Shown here: positions 35,079 through 42,264 of the stretch, piece after piece | Layout of the letters: every line of letters starts with the position of its first letter | Numbering within the stretch: position 1 is the stretch's first letter | Assembly (NCBI GenBank): GCA_963815045.1 | Contig: CAWFET010000002.1 | Coordinates: forward strand, 1,240,001-1,304,000 | Length of the DNA: 64,000 nt | Origin: DASUPK01 sp963815045 | GTDB taxonomy: Bacteria > Actinomycetota > Thermoleophilia > Solirubrobacterales > 70-9 | Reading direction: 5' to 3' | Translations under genes and position numbers: made by a program | The notes under the pieces: model-generated | Databases searched by the model: none | What the model was told of the DNA's origin: nothing | What the model saw: only the letters and a program-made list of their open reading frames with translations

Positions 35079-35441
35079 TCATTTCCGGCGCCCTATCTCC
35101 TTCTTCTGGCGCTTGACCTCCTTGGAGATCGCCTTCAGAGCCTCCCGCGAGCGCTGGGCGCGAACGCTTCGAATAGCCAGTTCCTGCCTCGCATCGTCCG
35201 ATGCGTCTTCCAGCATCCGCTGCCACTCAGCAGCGCGGTCTTCCGCAAGCGCCCTCAGGTGGTCGGCGCGATCCTCGGCGCCTCCCTGGACGCGCTCCAA
35301 GGCCTCGCGCAACCGGCCGATCGCCGAGTCGATCACTGAGATCGCGTCCGCCGCCGTTTCCTGACGTGCTCTGTTGAGGTCGGCAAGCGCCCGCTCGAGA
35401 TAGTCCGCGGGGCCCAGCTCATGGTTTTCTGCGTCGGCCAT
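35079..35441 (-). CDS. small coiled-coil protein
   Basis: 120 residues, almost wholly charged helix with long heptad-like runs (RALADLNRARQETAADAIS, RSREALKAISKEVKRQKK) and no hydrophobic segment. The ATG at 35441 was chosen for the AAGGAG ribosome site about 7 bases upstream; the open frame reaches further to 35501. It is the first minus-strand gene from the right end of the island, upstream of adhE with an 85-base gap. No family recognised. Confidence 0.6.
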   Translation of the reverse strand: MADAENHELGPADYLERALADLNRARQETAADAISVIDSAIGRLREALERVQGGAEDRADHLRALAEDRAAEWQRMLEDASDDARQELAIRSVRAQRSREALKAISKEVKRQKKEIGRRK

Positions 35442-35591
35442 CTGCCTTCTCCTTTGACTAGCGAACGCCTCAAGTCTCGGCCTCGGAGGCCCCACCCACA
35501 TCCGCCGAACACCCAGGGGTGTCCTCGTGGCTAACTACGGGGTTCGCAAGAATCGACCTCGACTTTCGTGGCTGCACCCGTTAAGACCACT

Positions 35592-35607
35592 GCTTTCCAT
35601 GCAAAGC
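35592..35607 (+). repeat. island repeat element, left half (copy H)
   Basis: GCTTTCCATGCAAAGC, identical to copies A, D and F, followed by AGCGCTTTCTTCC that may be a worn right half. It lies in the otherwise non-coding 35442-35813 interval at the right end of the island. Confidence 0.8.
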
Positions 35608-35666
35608 AGCGCTTTCTTCCTACGCGCGGCGGGCGGTGGTAGCAGCAGGCTGTAGGGGCTCAAGCC

Positions 35667-35685
35667 GCTACCAGTTCGCTACCAG
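35667..35685. repeat. right pair of GCTACCAG direct repeats (possible integrase arm sites)
   Basis: GCTACCAG at 35667-35674 and 35678-35685, 11 bases apart, about 130 bases inside the right att site. They match the pair at 22524-22543 at the other end. On the minus strand this stretch could also encode a short integrase-like end (NWQATGSELVAA), so an older integrase remnant is an alternative. Confidence 0.5.
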
Positions 35686-35813
35686 TCGCCTGCCAATTTG
35701 CCCCGATCCCGGTTGACTGCGACCACCCGCCGAGACTCGATGAAGCGCATCAGATTCAGCAGGAACGTGCCTCTGACGGGTTCTGACGCGATCTGACGAT
35801 GATTCCCTCCTGA

Positions 35814-35829
35814 TGGGCACAGCTGGGCT
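35814..35829 (-). repeat. attR: 3' end of tRNA-Val shared with attL
   Basis: TGGGCACAGCTGGGCT, identical to 22463-22478. These are the discriminator, the acceptor 3' strand and part of the T-arm of tRNA-Val on the minus strand. Homology stops after the 16 bases except for scattered matches. Confidence 0.85.
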
Positions 35830-35886
35830 CGAACCAGCGACCTCCGCCTTGTCGAGGCGGCGCTCTCCCAACTGAGCTATGCGCCC
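35814..35886 (-). tRNA. tRNA-Val (GAC)
   Basis: 73 nt on the minus strand. GGGCGCA pairs with TGTGCCC, D-arm GCTC/GAGC, anticodon stem CCGCC/GGCGG with loop TCGACAA (anticodon GAC), T-arm GCTGG-TTCGAGC-CCAGC, discriminator A. CCA is not encoded. Base 33 reads C instead of the near-universal T. The 3' end is the integration site of the island. Confidence 0.9.
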
Positions 35887-35916
35887 TGGGACGAGAAATT
35901 TAGCGGCTGCTGACCG

Positions 35917-36921
35917 CTACGCGACAGGCGCCGTCGGTGCCTGAACGGTGGCGGTCGCCTCGGGGAGGAGCCCCTTGGCCCGCATGGTGATCTTGAACGT
36001 CTCGAGCGTGTCGTACTTCGGCTGCCAGCCGGCGGTCGTCTTCAGCTTCTCGGTCGACACGACCCAGGGGTAGCGGATGAAGTCGAGGTTGCCCGCCGGC
36101 GCCTCGGTGCGCGGCACGTGGAGCTTCCACATGGCGTTGTTGAAGCGCTTCATGTTCTTCAGCGAGAGGTTGCGGGTCTTCTTGCCGACGATCTCCGCCG
36201 CCCGTCCCCAGGTCAGCAGACCGTCGCCCGCGAGGTTGAACGCCCCCGTGTGCTTCCCGTCTATCAGCGCGATCAGCGCCGAGACGACGTCGTCCTCGTG
36301 GACGAGCTGGAACTCCTCGTCAACGCCGTCGAGGATCGGGACGAAGGGGTTGTTGCCGAAGGCGCGGACGATGTAGTTGTCGACGCTCGGACCGAAGACG
36401 ATCGAGGGCCGGACGATGGTCATCACGGCGTCCGGGTTGTTGAGGGCCCAGAGCTGCGCGACGCGATCCGAGTCGGCCTTGTGCTTCGCGTAGGAGAAGT
36501 CGGGGGCGCCCCGGACCGGCCAGTCCTCGGCGATCGGCTTCGGGTTGTCCGGGAAGGCGCCGTAGGCCGTCGCCGACGAGGTCTGAAGCACCTGCTTGAT
36601 GCCGGCGTCCTGGGCCGCCTGGAGGACAGCCTGCGTACCGTTGACGTCGATGTCGTACATCTTCGCCTCGTCACGGATCGGGTTGAGGACGAAGGCGAGG
36701 TGAATCAGCGCGTCGATCTCGTGGCGCTCGAGCAGGTCGCGCATCTGCTTGCGATCGCGGATGTCCGCCTTGACGAACTCGTGCTTCGGCCAGCTGCGGG
36801 GCGGCGGGCGGAGGTCGACGTCGACAATCTTCTCGGTCTCCTCGCGGGCGGAGAGCTCGTCCGTGAGCCGGCCGCCGATGTACCCGGATCCGCCAGTGAT
36901 CAGGTAGCGCACGGGTCGCAT
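35917..36921 (-). CDS. NAD-dependent epimerase/dehydratase family protein
   Basis: 334 residues, extended SDR type. YLITGGSGYIGGRL is the Rossmann loop, SYAKHKADSDR supplies YxxxK, and QTSSATAYGAF the Ser region. The C-terminal part differs from classical UDP-sugar epimerases and looks like atypical or extended SDRs acting on diverse substrates. The gene is just outside the island beyond the tRNA. Substrate unknown. Confidence 0.85.
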   Translation of the reverse strand: MRPVRYLITGGSGYIGGRLTDELSAREETEKIVDVDLRPPPRSWPKHEFVKADIRDRKQMRDLLERHEIDALIHLAFVLNPIRDEAKMYDIDVNGTQAVLQAAQDAGIKQVLQTSSATAYGAFPDNPKPIAEDWPVRGAPDFSYAKHKADSDRVAQLWALNNPDAVMTIVRPSIVFGPSVDNYIVRAFGNNPFVPILDGVDEEFQLVHEDDVVSALIALIDGKHTGAFNLAGDGLLTWGRAAEIVGKKTRNLSLKNMKRFNNAMWKLHVPRTEAPAGNLDFIRYPWVVSTEKLKTTAGWQPKYDTLETFKITMRAKGLLPEATATVQAPTAPVA

Positions 36922-37050
36922 CCTATCCTGGCTGGGCGGCCAATGTCTACGAGCGACCGCTCACGTTCGGCGGACTACTCAGAATCCGCACAAATGCTCG
37001 CAATTCCCCCGAGAACTGCAACCTATGGCGAGAAGTCGTGTTAGTTTCTC

Positions 37051-37187
37051 TTGACAGACTCAAGTCGACCATTTGGGCGGCCGACATTGAGTCATAAGAC
37101 TTGAAGGACCGACGGGCCGGTGGAGCTGAAATTCGCCGGCGGCACGTCCTTTCGGAACCAAAGGGCCCCCTCGTGGGGCCCTTTTCC
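37051..37187 (+). ncRNA. candidate small RNA ending in a strong terminator
   Basis: In the 289-base gap between two minus-strand genes, TTGACA at 37051 could be a -35 box, though no good -10 is seen. GACTCAA (37057-37063) pairs with TTGAGTC (37087-37093), while the overlapping CAAGTC (37061-37066) pairs with GACTTG (37098-37103), so two exclusive folds are possible. GCCGG/CCGGC follows, and the stretch ends in the terminator at 37161-37187. There is no plus-strand gene after it, which favours an independent RNA. Alternatively only the terminator is real. Confidence 0.35.
37161..37187 (+). terminator. Rho-independent terminator
   Basis: GGGCCCC, loop region CTCGT, GGGGCCC followed by TTTT: a textbook terminator on the plus strand. 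Its hairpin also reads with AAA on the minus strand, so it may serve the minus-strand gene ending... upstream transcripts less well. Confidence 0.8.
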
Positions 37188-37210
37188 GTGCGGGAACGGT
37201 CTCTTCGCGA

Positions 37211-37933
37211 TCAGCGAGTGACGATCGAGCCCGCACGGATGGGCACGGTGTCGAACTTCCATCCCTCGACCGCGGCCCGGTCGACGCGGATGGCGGTCTC
37301 CATCAGCATCACCGAGTCATCGACCGCCTCGGATCGGGTCAGGGGAAGCGGCTCCCCCCACGGGGTCCGCGAACCCGGCACCTTCCTCAGATAGGCGCGA
37401 TCGACGATCCCCCTGGAGTGGACGATCAGATCGCGCTGGGCGAGCGCACGCCCAATCGAAGCGCGTTCCTTGGTGGACCTGTACAGCGGAAAGTGCAGTG
37501 CCTCGAATGGCCGGTTGAGCGCACCGATGCCCTTCCGCGCCAAGGTCCTGATGCGGCGGCCGGCAAGCTCGCGCGTCAGCGCCCCGCGGTCCTCGAGCTC
37601 AAGCGCCAGCGAAGCCGGGATGTTCATCTCCCGGGGCAGCGCGTTCGGATTCGCCTCGTAGACGAGTGCCAGCAGCCCGGCCAGATAGGCGAGAAACCCC
37701 TCCGCGGTGCGCGTCAGCAGCGTCTCCGCGATCTGGCGGTCGAACCAGGCCCTGAAGGAGATTCGCGGATCGGGTTCCTTCGCGATCTGCGCGGCCACGA
37801 CCGGTGGCACGCGGTCGTTGCCCTCCGCGAACTCGAGCGCCGTGACGAACAGCATCAGCCCCTCGGTCTCGTCCTTCACATAGTCCGCGCAGGCCTGGGT
37901 CCCCTGAAAAGTGGATCCCCCAGTGTCGTCCAT
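37211..37933 (-). CDS. HEPN-like protein of unknown function
   Basis: 240 residues, mostly helical, no membrane segment. QRDLIVHSRGIVDRAYL contains R167-x4-H172, the RX4-6H motif of HEPN domains, many of which are ribonucleases in toxin-antitoxin or RNA-processing systems. LEFAEGNDRVP and IRTLARKGIGALNRPFEAL fit the preceding helices of RiboL-PSP-like HEPN proteins. No antitoxin gene is adjacent; the candidate small RNA lies just downstream. The nuclease role is an inference from one motif. Confidence 0.5.
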   Translation of the reverse strand: MDDTGGSTFQGTQACADYVKDETEGLMLFVTALEFAEGNDRVPPVVAAQIAKEPDPRISFRAWFDRQIAETLLTRTAEGFLAYLAGLLALVYEANPNALPREMNIPASLALELEDRGALTRELAGRRIRTLARKGIGALNRPFEALHFPLYRSTKERASIGRALAQRDLIVHSRGIVDRAYLRKVPGSRTPWGEPLPLTRSEAVDDSVMLMETAIRVDRAAVEGWKFDTVPIRAGSIVTR

Positions 37934-38000
37934 AACAACAAACTACCCGCCCTGGGGACATACAACCAGGGGTCAATTTCACCGGCTTGCGAGGGGCTCC

Positions 38001-38339
38001 TCAGGCAACCGGACGGGGCCGTTCCCGCGCGACTCGCAGGGTGAGGCCGTGGACGCCGTTGACCCTGACGCGCTCCCCCACCTGCGCCCCCGCCTCACAC
38101 TCGGCGTGCCAGATCTCACCCCGAAGCCTGACCCTGCCGCGCGGGTCGCAGGCCTCGATCACCTGGGCGGAGGTCCCGATCAGCGCCTCCTTGCCGGTTG
38201 CTATCCGGTAGCGCCGCAGGAAGCGGATCCAGAACCCGACCTCGGCGACCTCGATCACCATCGCCAGGACCACGACGGCGATCCCCCAGCCGGGCGGCAG
38301 GACGAGGAGCGCCAGAATGATCGCGCCGACCAACAGCAT
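38001..38339 (-). CDS. NfeD-like membrane protein
   Basis: 112 residues. Two hydrophobic stretches (LLVGAIILALLVL and GIAVVVLAMVIEVAEVGFWI) precede a C-terminal OB-fold-like domain: SAQVIEACDPRGRVRLRGEIWHAECEAGAQVGERVRVNGV, the NfeD C-terminal pattern. NfeD proteins work with stomatin-like proteins or serine proteases in membrane quality control; neither partner is present here. Confidence 0.8.
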   Translation of the reverse strand: MLLVGAIILALLVLPPGWGIAVVVLAMVIEVAEVGFWIRFLRRYRIATGKEALIGTSAQVIEACDPRGRVRLRGEIWHAECEAGAQVGERVRVNGVHGLTLRVARERPRPVA

Positions 38340-38387
38340 CGCCCGATGCTAGGGGGAGAGCTCAGCCGCGGGGAGCGGAATTGCGGG

Positions 38388-39077
38388 TTAGGAGTCCCTC
38401 CAATGGTCCCCGGCCACGCGATCGAGTAGATCGCCCAGGGTGTCGGGGTCTTCCATCATGGGGAAATGGCCACCGGGGATCTGGATCGGCTCGACGCCCA
38501 GGAACTCACGCGCCATGAACCGCTCCCACGCCGGGTCGAAGAGCTCATCGTCGGTGGCGTAGATGAGCACCCGTGGGTTATCGGGGTGGTCGCTGAGTGG
38601 GTAATCCTCGGCCGGCATCGCCATCGGGCGCATGCGCCGTGCCAGCGAGCGGGCGGTCTCAGGCTGTAGGCGCCCGTACAACACGCTCACCGCGGTGTCG
38701 GCGTCCCAGACGCTGGTGCCGTCGGATCGCTCGGCGGGAAAAGGAATGCCCTCTCGAAAGGCCGGAGGCGCTCCCGGCGGTGCGTCGAACCCGCCGAACC
38801 GCGGACACAGGTGGACGAGGAGAGCACCCGGCTTCGCCGTCGCAACGAGTGACGAATAGGCAGTGCCCTGGGAGTGACCGACGATGACCACCTGACCGTC
38901 GACGCCATCGAGAGACGCAAGCGCCGGCCGGATGCGCTCGTCGAATCCCGCCTTCGGATCGTGCAGCGGCAGGTCCGGCGCGACCGCGTCATGACCACGG
39001 ACCTCCAGGCGCGGCACCAGCCGATCCCAGCACGAGGGCTCGTGCCAGGCGCCGTGGATCAGGCAGAAGGTCGCCAC
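38388..39077 (-). CDS. alpha/beta hydrolase
   Basis: 229 residues. FCLIHGAWHEPSCWDRLVP is the oxyanion region, VIVGHSQGTAYS the nucleophile elbow with Ser, and IPGGHFPMMEDPD holds the catalytic His. It resembles small esterases of the EstC/salicylate-esterase type. Cytosolic. Substrate unknown; located just before two tRNA genes on the same strand. Confidence 0.85.
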   Translation of the reverse strand: MATFCLIHGAWHEPSCWDRLVPRLEVRGHDAVAPDLPLHDPKAGFDERIRPALASLDGVDGQVVIVGHSQGTAYSSLVATAKPGALLVHLCPRFGGFDAPPGAPPAFREGIPFPAERSDGTSVWDADTAVSVLYGRLQPETARSLARRMRPMAMPAEDYPLSDHPDNPRVLIYATDDELFDPAWERFMAREFLGVEPIQIPGGHFPMMEDPDTLGDLLDRVAGDHWRDS

Positions 39078-39146
39078 CTCTCGGCACGTGTATCACGAGC
39101 CAATCTTGCCGTCGAGCGAGAGTGCCGATCAGGGGAGAGATTCGAG

Positions 39147-39217
39147 AGGCGCCTACCGGAATCGAACCGGTGTAAACGGCTTTGCAGGCCGCTGCGTAGC
39201 CACTCCGCCAAGGCGCC
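39147..39217 (-). tRNA. tRNA-Cys (GCA)
   Basis: 71 nt on the minus strand. GGCGCCT pairs with AGGCGCC, anticodon loop within GGCCTGCAAAGCC gives GCA, T-loop GGTTCGATTCC, discriminator T as usual for tRNA-Cys. CCA is not encoded. Confidence 0.93.
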
Positions 39218-39300
39218 GGGTGAAAGCAAGCCTAACGACGAGTCCTGGAAGCAAAACGCCCCGCGAGGCGTCCTGCCCACGGGGCGAATGAGTCGAGGCA

Positions 39301-39374
39301 AGCGGCTGATGGGATTCGAACCCACGACCTTCTGCATGGCAAGCAGACGCTCTAGCCAGCTGAGCTACAGCCGC
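39301..39374 (-). tRNA. tRNA-Gly (GCC)
   Basis: 74 nt on the minus strand. GCGGCTG pairs with CAGCCGC, anticodon stem CTGC/GCAG with loop TTGCCAT (anticodon GCC), T-arm GTGGGTTCGAATCCCAT, discriminator T. CCA is not encoded. Confidence 0.93.
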
Positions 39375-39406
39375 GCGAGGCGATCAGTATAGGCGGGCCC
39401 TGCAGC

Positions 39407-39805
39407 TCAGCCCGCATCGAGCGCTTCGTTGAGCAGCTCGTCGGCGCGGGTGTTCTCGTCGCGCTTGACGTGGCGGATCGACCACTTGGGGAGCTCGCGC
39501 AGGGCGTCCCTCGCCTTGGTGTGGAGCGGGCGGAGGTGCTCCTGCTTCACCTTCCAATTTCCCTTGACCTGCTCGACGATCAGCTTCGAGTCGCCCACGA
39601 AGTCGACCTCGTCCGCCTCCAGCTGCTTGGCGAGCTCGACTCCCAGCAGCAGGGCCCGGTACTCGGCGACGTTATTGGTCGCCACGCCGATCGTCTCGCT
39701 GCGCTCCGCGAGCTCCTCGCCGTCGGGGTCCGTGGCGACCGCGGCGATCGCCGCCTGTCCCGGATTGCCCCGGGATCCGCCGTCCACGTTGACCACGATC
39801 TTCAC
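39407..39805 (-). CDS. ribonuclease HI family protein
   Basis: 132 residues. VNVDGGSRGNPG has the first catalytic Asp, NNVAEYRAL the Glu, FVGDSKLIVEQV the second Asp, and DENTRADEL the last Asp. The short form lacking the basic protrusion matches YpdQ/ArnA-like RNase HI proteins. It degrades the RNA strand of RNA-DNA hybrids. An RNase HII gene is also present at 56969-57823. Confidence 0.9.
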   Translation of the reverse strand: MKIVVNVDGGSRGNPGQAAIAAVATDPDGEELAERSETIGVATNNVAEYRALLLGVELAKQLEADEVDFVGDSKLIVEQVKGNWKVKQEHLRPLHTKARDALRELPKWSIRHVKRDENTRADELLNEALDAG

Positions 39806-39847
39806 GGGCGGGCACCGTAGCAGCGGCCCTGGCGGCCACCCGCGCTC

Positions 39848-42223
39848 TCAGCGGCTCTTCGAGCGAGCCTGCGCGTAGCCGGTGATCGGCTTCGCGAGGG
39901 CCCGGAAGGTCCCGCCTGACTTCACCCGGATGCTCGCCGAGCACCTCTTCCCGTCGGCGATCGGGCTCTTGATCGTCCGGAAGCGGTGACCGCGCCTGCG
40001 CTCGAAGGTGATGCGCTGCCAGGTGACCTCGGGGCATGGGGTGAGGCGAGCCGTCAGCCGCAGCCCGCGGCCGGTGCGGCGAACTCCGAGCTTCAGACGG
40101 CGCTTCAGCGCCGTGATCGTCTGGGATGGGCCGAAGGACTGCCAGGTCCCGGCGAGGGGTTGCTCGCCCACACCGGCCTTTCCGAAGTCGCAGACGCCGT
40201 TCGGGAAGACCTGGTGCAGCCGGGTGACCTGCGCGGGCGATGGGGATCCATAGTCCGCGGGATTGACCGGCTCGAGCTGGCACTTCTCGACGAATGAATC
40301 AATCGGCATGCCCGCGACCATTCGAGGGAGGCTGTGCGGCGGGTATGCCGTCTGGCATGGGCCCGTGCCGCCGATCACCGCCGGCTCGTCGATTCGGTTC
40401 CCGCCGATCCAGCAGGCGTCGACCGCCGCCGGGGGCTTGTCGGCGATCACCTTCTGGGCAGGCGTCCGAGACGAGGAGTCAGCCTTGATCGCGTCGAGCC
40501 ACTGGCCCATCAGATCCAGCGCCGCATCCTGCATCGGCTGAACGTTCGCTCCCCCACTCGCGCGGAACATCACCTGGTTGGCGTAGGTCCCGTTGGTGCG
40601 CTGCAGACGGGCGCGCATGATGTAGCCGTTGATCTCCTGGTGGACGTTGGCGGTGTTGTCGGCGTAGTCGCGGGCATCGATGATCGGCACGCTCGGGACG
40701 CCGCCGGCCGCCTGGTTCATGCGCCCCGTCCGGTAGAGGATGTTCAGTCCGTCCGGATCGCCGACCGAGCGCTGGGCGACGGGCGTGCCGTCGTCGTTGA
40801 AGCCGCCGACGTCTTCATTCAGGTCGAGGAACTCATCGAGGGTGATGTCGCCGTGCTGAAGGGCGCCGAGCCCGTATTGGACCCCCGTGTTGTCGTAGGT
40901 GCGCCTGGCCTTGCCGGTCGGGGGGTTGGTCCCGTAGACGTTGATCATTGAGTCCCAGAGCGTGCACCTGATGCCGCCGGGATTCGTCACCGGGTCGAAG
41001 ATGACCGACGGCGGGACGATGCTCTCCTGGCAGCCCTCGCTGGCGTTGACCACGTCGGCTCCTGCGCTCATTCTGTTGCAGCTGCCGGTGTTCGAGAGGC
41101 CGGTGATCGCCTCCTGCTGCGCATCGCTGAGAGCTGAGCCCGGCGACGTGCCGAAGTAATTGGTCAGCAGCCGGCAATCCGGATACGAAGGCTGGGAGTT
41201 GTCGGGGAAGCTCTGCTGCGGAAGCAGCCCGTCGAGCAGTCCCGGATAGTTCTGGCCGGTCATCTGCGCCTGAACCGAGCCGCCGGAGCCGCCCTCGCCG
41301 ATGGTCCAAACCGGAGCCCTGCCGAGCGCCTCGATCACGCGCTCCTTGACCATGGAGGCGGTCTCGGCCGAGAGCACGTCGTTGCAGGCGGTCTGGAAGA
41401 CGTTGAGGCTCGAGCTGGCGACGGCGTATCCCTCCGAGAGCTGGCGGTCGTCGAGCACCGAGCCCATGCCGATGTCGCCCTGCTGATAGCCGGCGGAGCA
41501 GCCGCCACCGAAGGAGAAGATCAGGCGCCCGTTCCAGCCATTTGCGGTCTGACCCCCACCGGCCAGGACGGCCCAGCGGTAGATCGAGCGGTTGATGACA
41601 CCGGATTCGATGCGGACGACGTAGTCGACCGTCTGGCCGGTGCGCGTGGTGGTCTGTGCGAGATCCGCCGGTCGCGCCGCCGGGTCGGGAAGCGGCTTGA
41701 AGGTGCCGGCCGTCGACCGGTAGCGGTACTCGACCGCCGTCGGAGCCGAGCAGTCGGAGTCCGTCGGAGAGCCGAGCCCGTTCTCGGCAGTGCGGCAGTA
41801 GAACGGCTGCTGGTGCGGCCCGGAGATGATGGGCCCATTGATTGCGCTGTTGAACAGGTTGAGAGCGACGGGCCCACGCTGTCCCTTCGCCTTGACGAGC
41901 GCGGAGATCCGGTTGGAGCCGTTGCGGAGGCCCTGCACGACCCCGAGCAGCCGCCGCGGGTTCTGCGCGTCGGGCGCAAAGACTCCGGTCACGTCGATCC
42001 CGTTGCGGCGCACTCGCACCTTGCCGACCGGGTCGGGCTTCGGCACGTCCACCGCGATCAGCGCGTTTCCGCCGCTGACCATGTCGGGCCGCGAGGACTG
42101 CACCGATAGCGAGAGCGGCTGTGGCTTCGGCCCGTGCTTGTGCTTCGGCTTGGCGCCGGCGATCCCCGGCGCCACGACGGCGATGGCGAAGGCCAGCGCC
42201 AGAGTGACGAATCCCTTCCCCAT
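39848..42223 (-). CDS. large secreted DUF6351-like protein
   Basis: 791 residues. A signal peptide (VTLALAFAIAVVAPGIAGA) follows ATG 42223, which was chosen over the much longer frame that is antisense-out-of-frame with the EF-G gene. After a His/Lys-rich link, LIAVDVPKPDPVGKVRVRRNGIDVTGVF forms an Ig-like domain. The large middle domain has WTIGEGGSGGSVQAQMTGQNYPGLLDGLLPQ, where GEGGSGG resembles a nucleophile elbow, suggesting an alpha/beta-hydrolase-type fold as described for DUF6351. Many Cys and Asn/Gly loops point to an exported enzyme. The C-terminus is a basic beta domain. Substrate unknown. Confidence 0.75.
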   Translation of the reverse strand: MGKGFVTLALAFAIAVVAPGIAGAKPKHKHGPKPQPLSLSVQSSRPDMVSGGNALIAVDVPKPDPVGKVRVRRNGIDVTGVFAPDAQNPRRLLGVVQGLRNGSNRISALVKAKGQRGPVALNLFNSAINGPIISGPHQQPFYCRTAENGLGSPTDSDCSAPTAVEYRYRSTAGTFKPLPDPAARPADLAQTTTRTGQTVDYVVRIESGVINRSIYRWAVLAGGGQTANGWNGRLIFSFGGGCSAGYQQGDIGMGSVLDDRQLSEGYAVASSSLNVFQTACNDVLSAETASMVKERVIEALGRAPVWTIGEGGSGGSVQAQMTGQNYPGLLDGLLPQQSFPDNSQPSYPDCRLLTNYFGTSPGSALSDAQQEAITGLSNTGSCNRMSAGADVVNASEGCQESIVPPSVIFDPVTNPGGIRCTLWDSMINVYGTNPPTGKARRTYDNTGVQYGLGALQHGDITLDEFLDLNEDVGGFNDDGTPVAQRSVGDPDGLNILYRTGRMNQAAGGVPSVPIIDARDYADNTANVHQEINGYIMRARLQRTNGTYANQVMFRASGGANVQPMQDAALDLMGQWLDAIKADSSSRTPAQKVIADKPPAAVDACWIGGNRIDEPAVIGGTGPCQTAYPPHSLPRMVAGMPIDSFVEKCQLEPVNPADYGSPSPAQVTRLHQVFPNGVCDFGKAGVGEQPLAGTWQSFGPSQTITALKRRLKLGVRRTGRGLRLTARLTPCPEVTWQRITFERRRGHRFRTIKSPIADGKRCSASIRVKSGGTFRALAKPITGYAQARSKSR

Positions 42224-42264
42224 GGCGCCTGCAGAAACCCGCCGGACCGGCACGGGTTGCGGAG

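Noticed and set aside
24470..35607. Island repeats as true integron attC sites
   Set aside because: The GTTRRRY/RYYYAAC core boxes of attC are absent and the recombinase lacks any visible IntI-specific insert; only the cassette-like placement is similar.
35668..35871. 67-residue minus-strand open frame over the tRNA-Val end
   Set aside because: It reads through the tRNA gene and att site; sequences such as AEVAGSSPA are typical false frames over tRNA 3' ends.
37051..37056. TTGACA as a firm promoter
   Set aside because: No convincing -10 box 16-18 bases downstream, so only noted as part of the candidate RNA.
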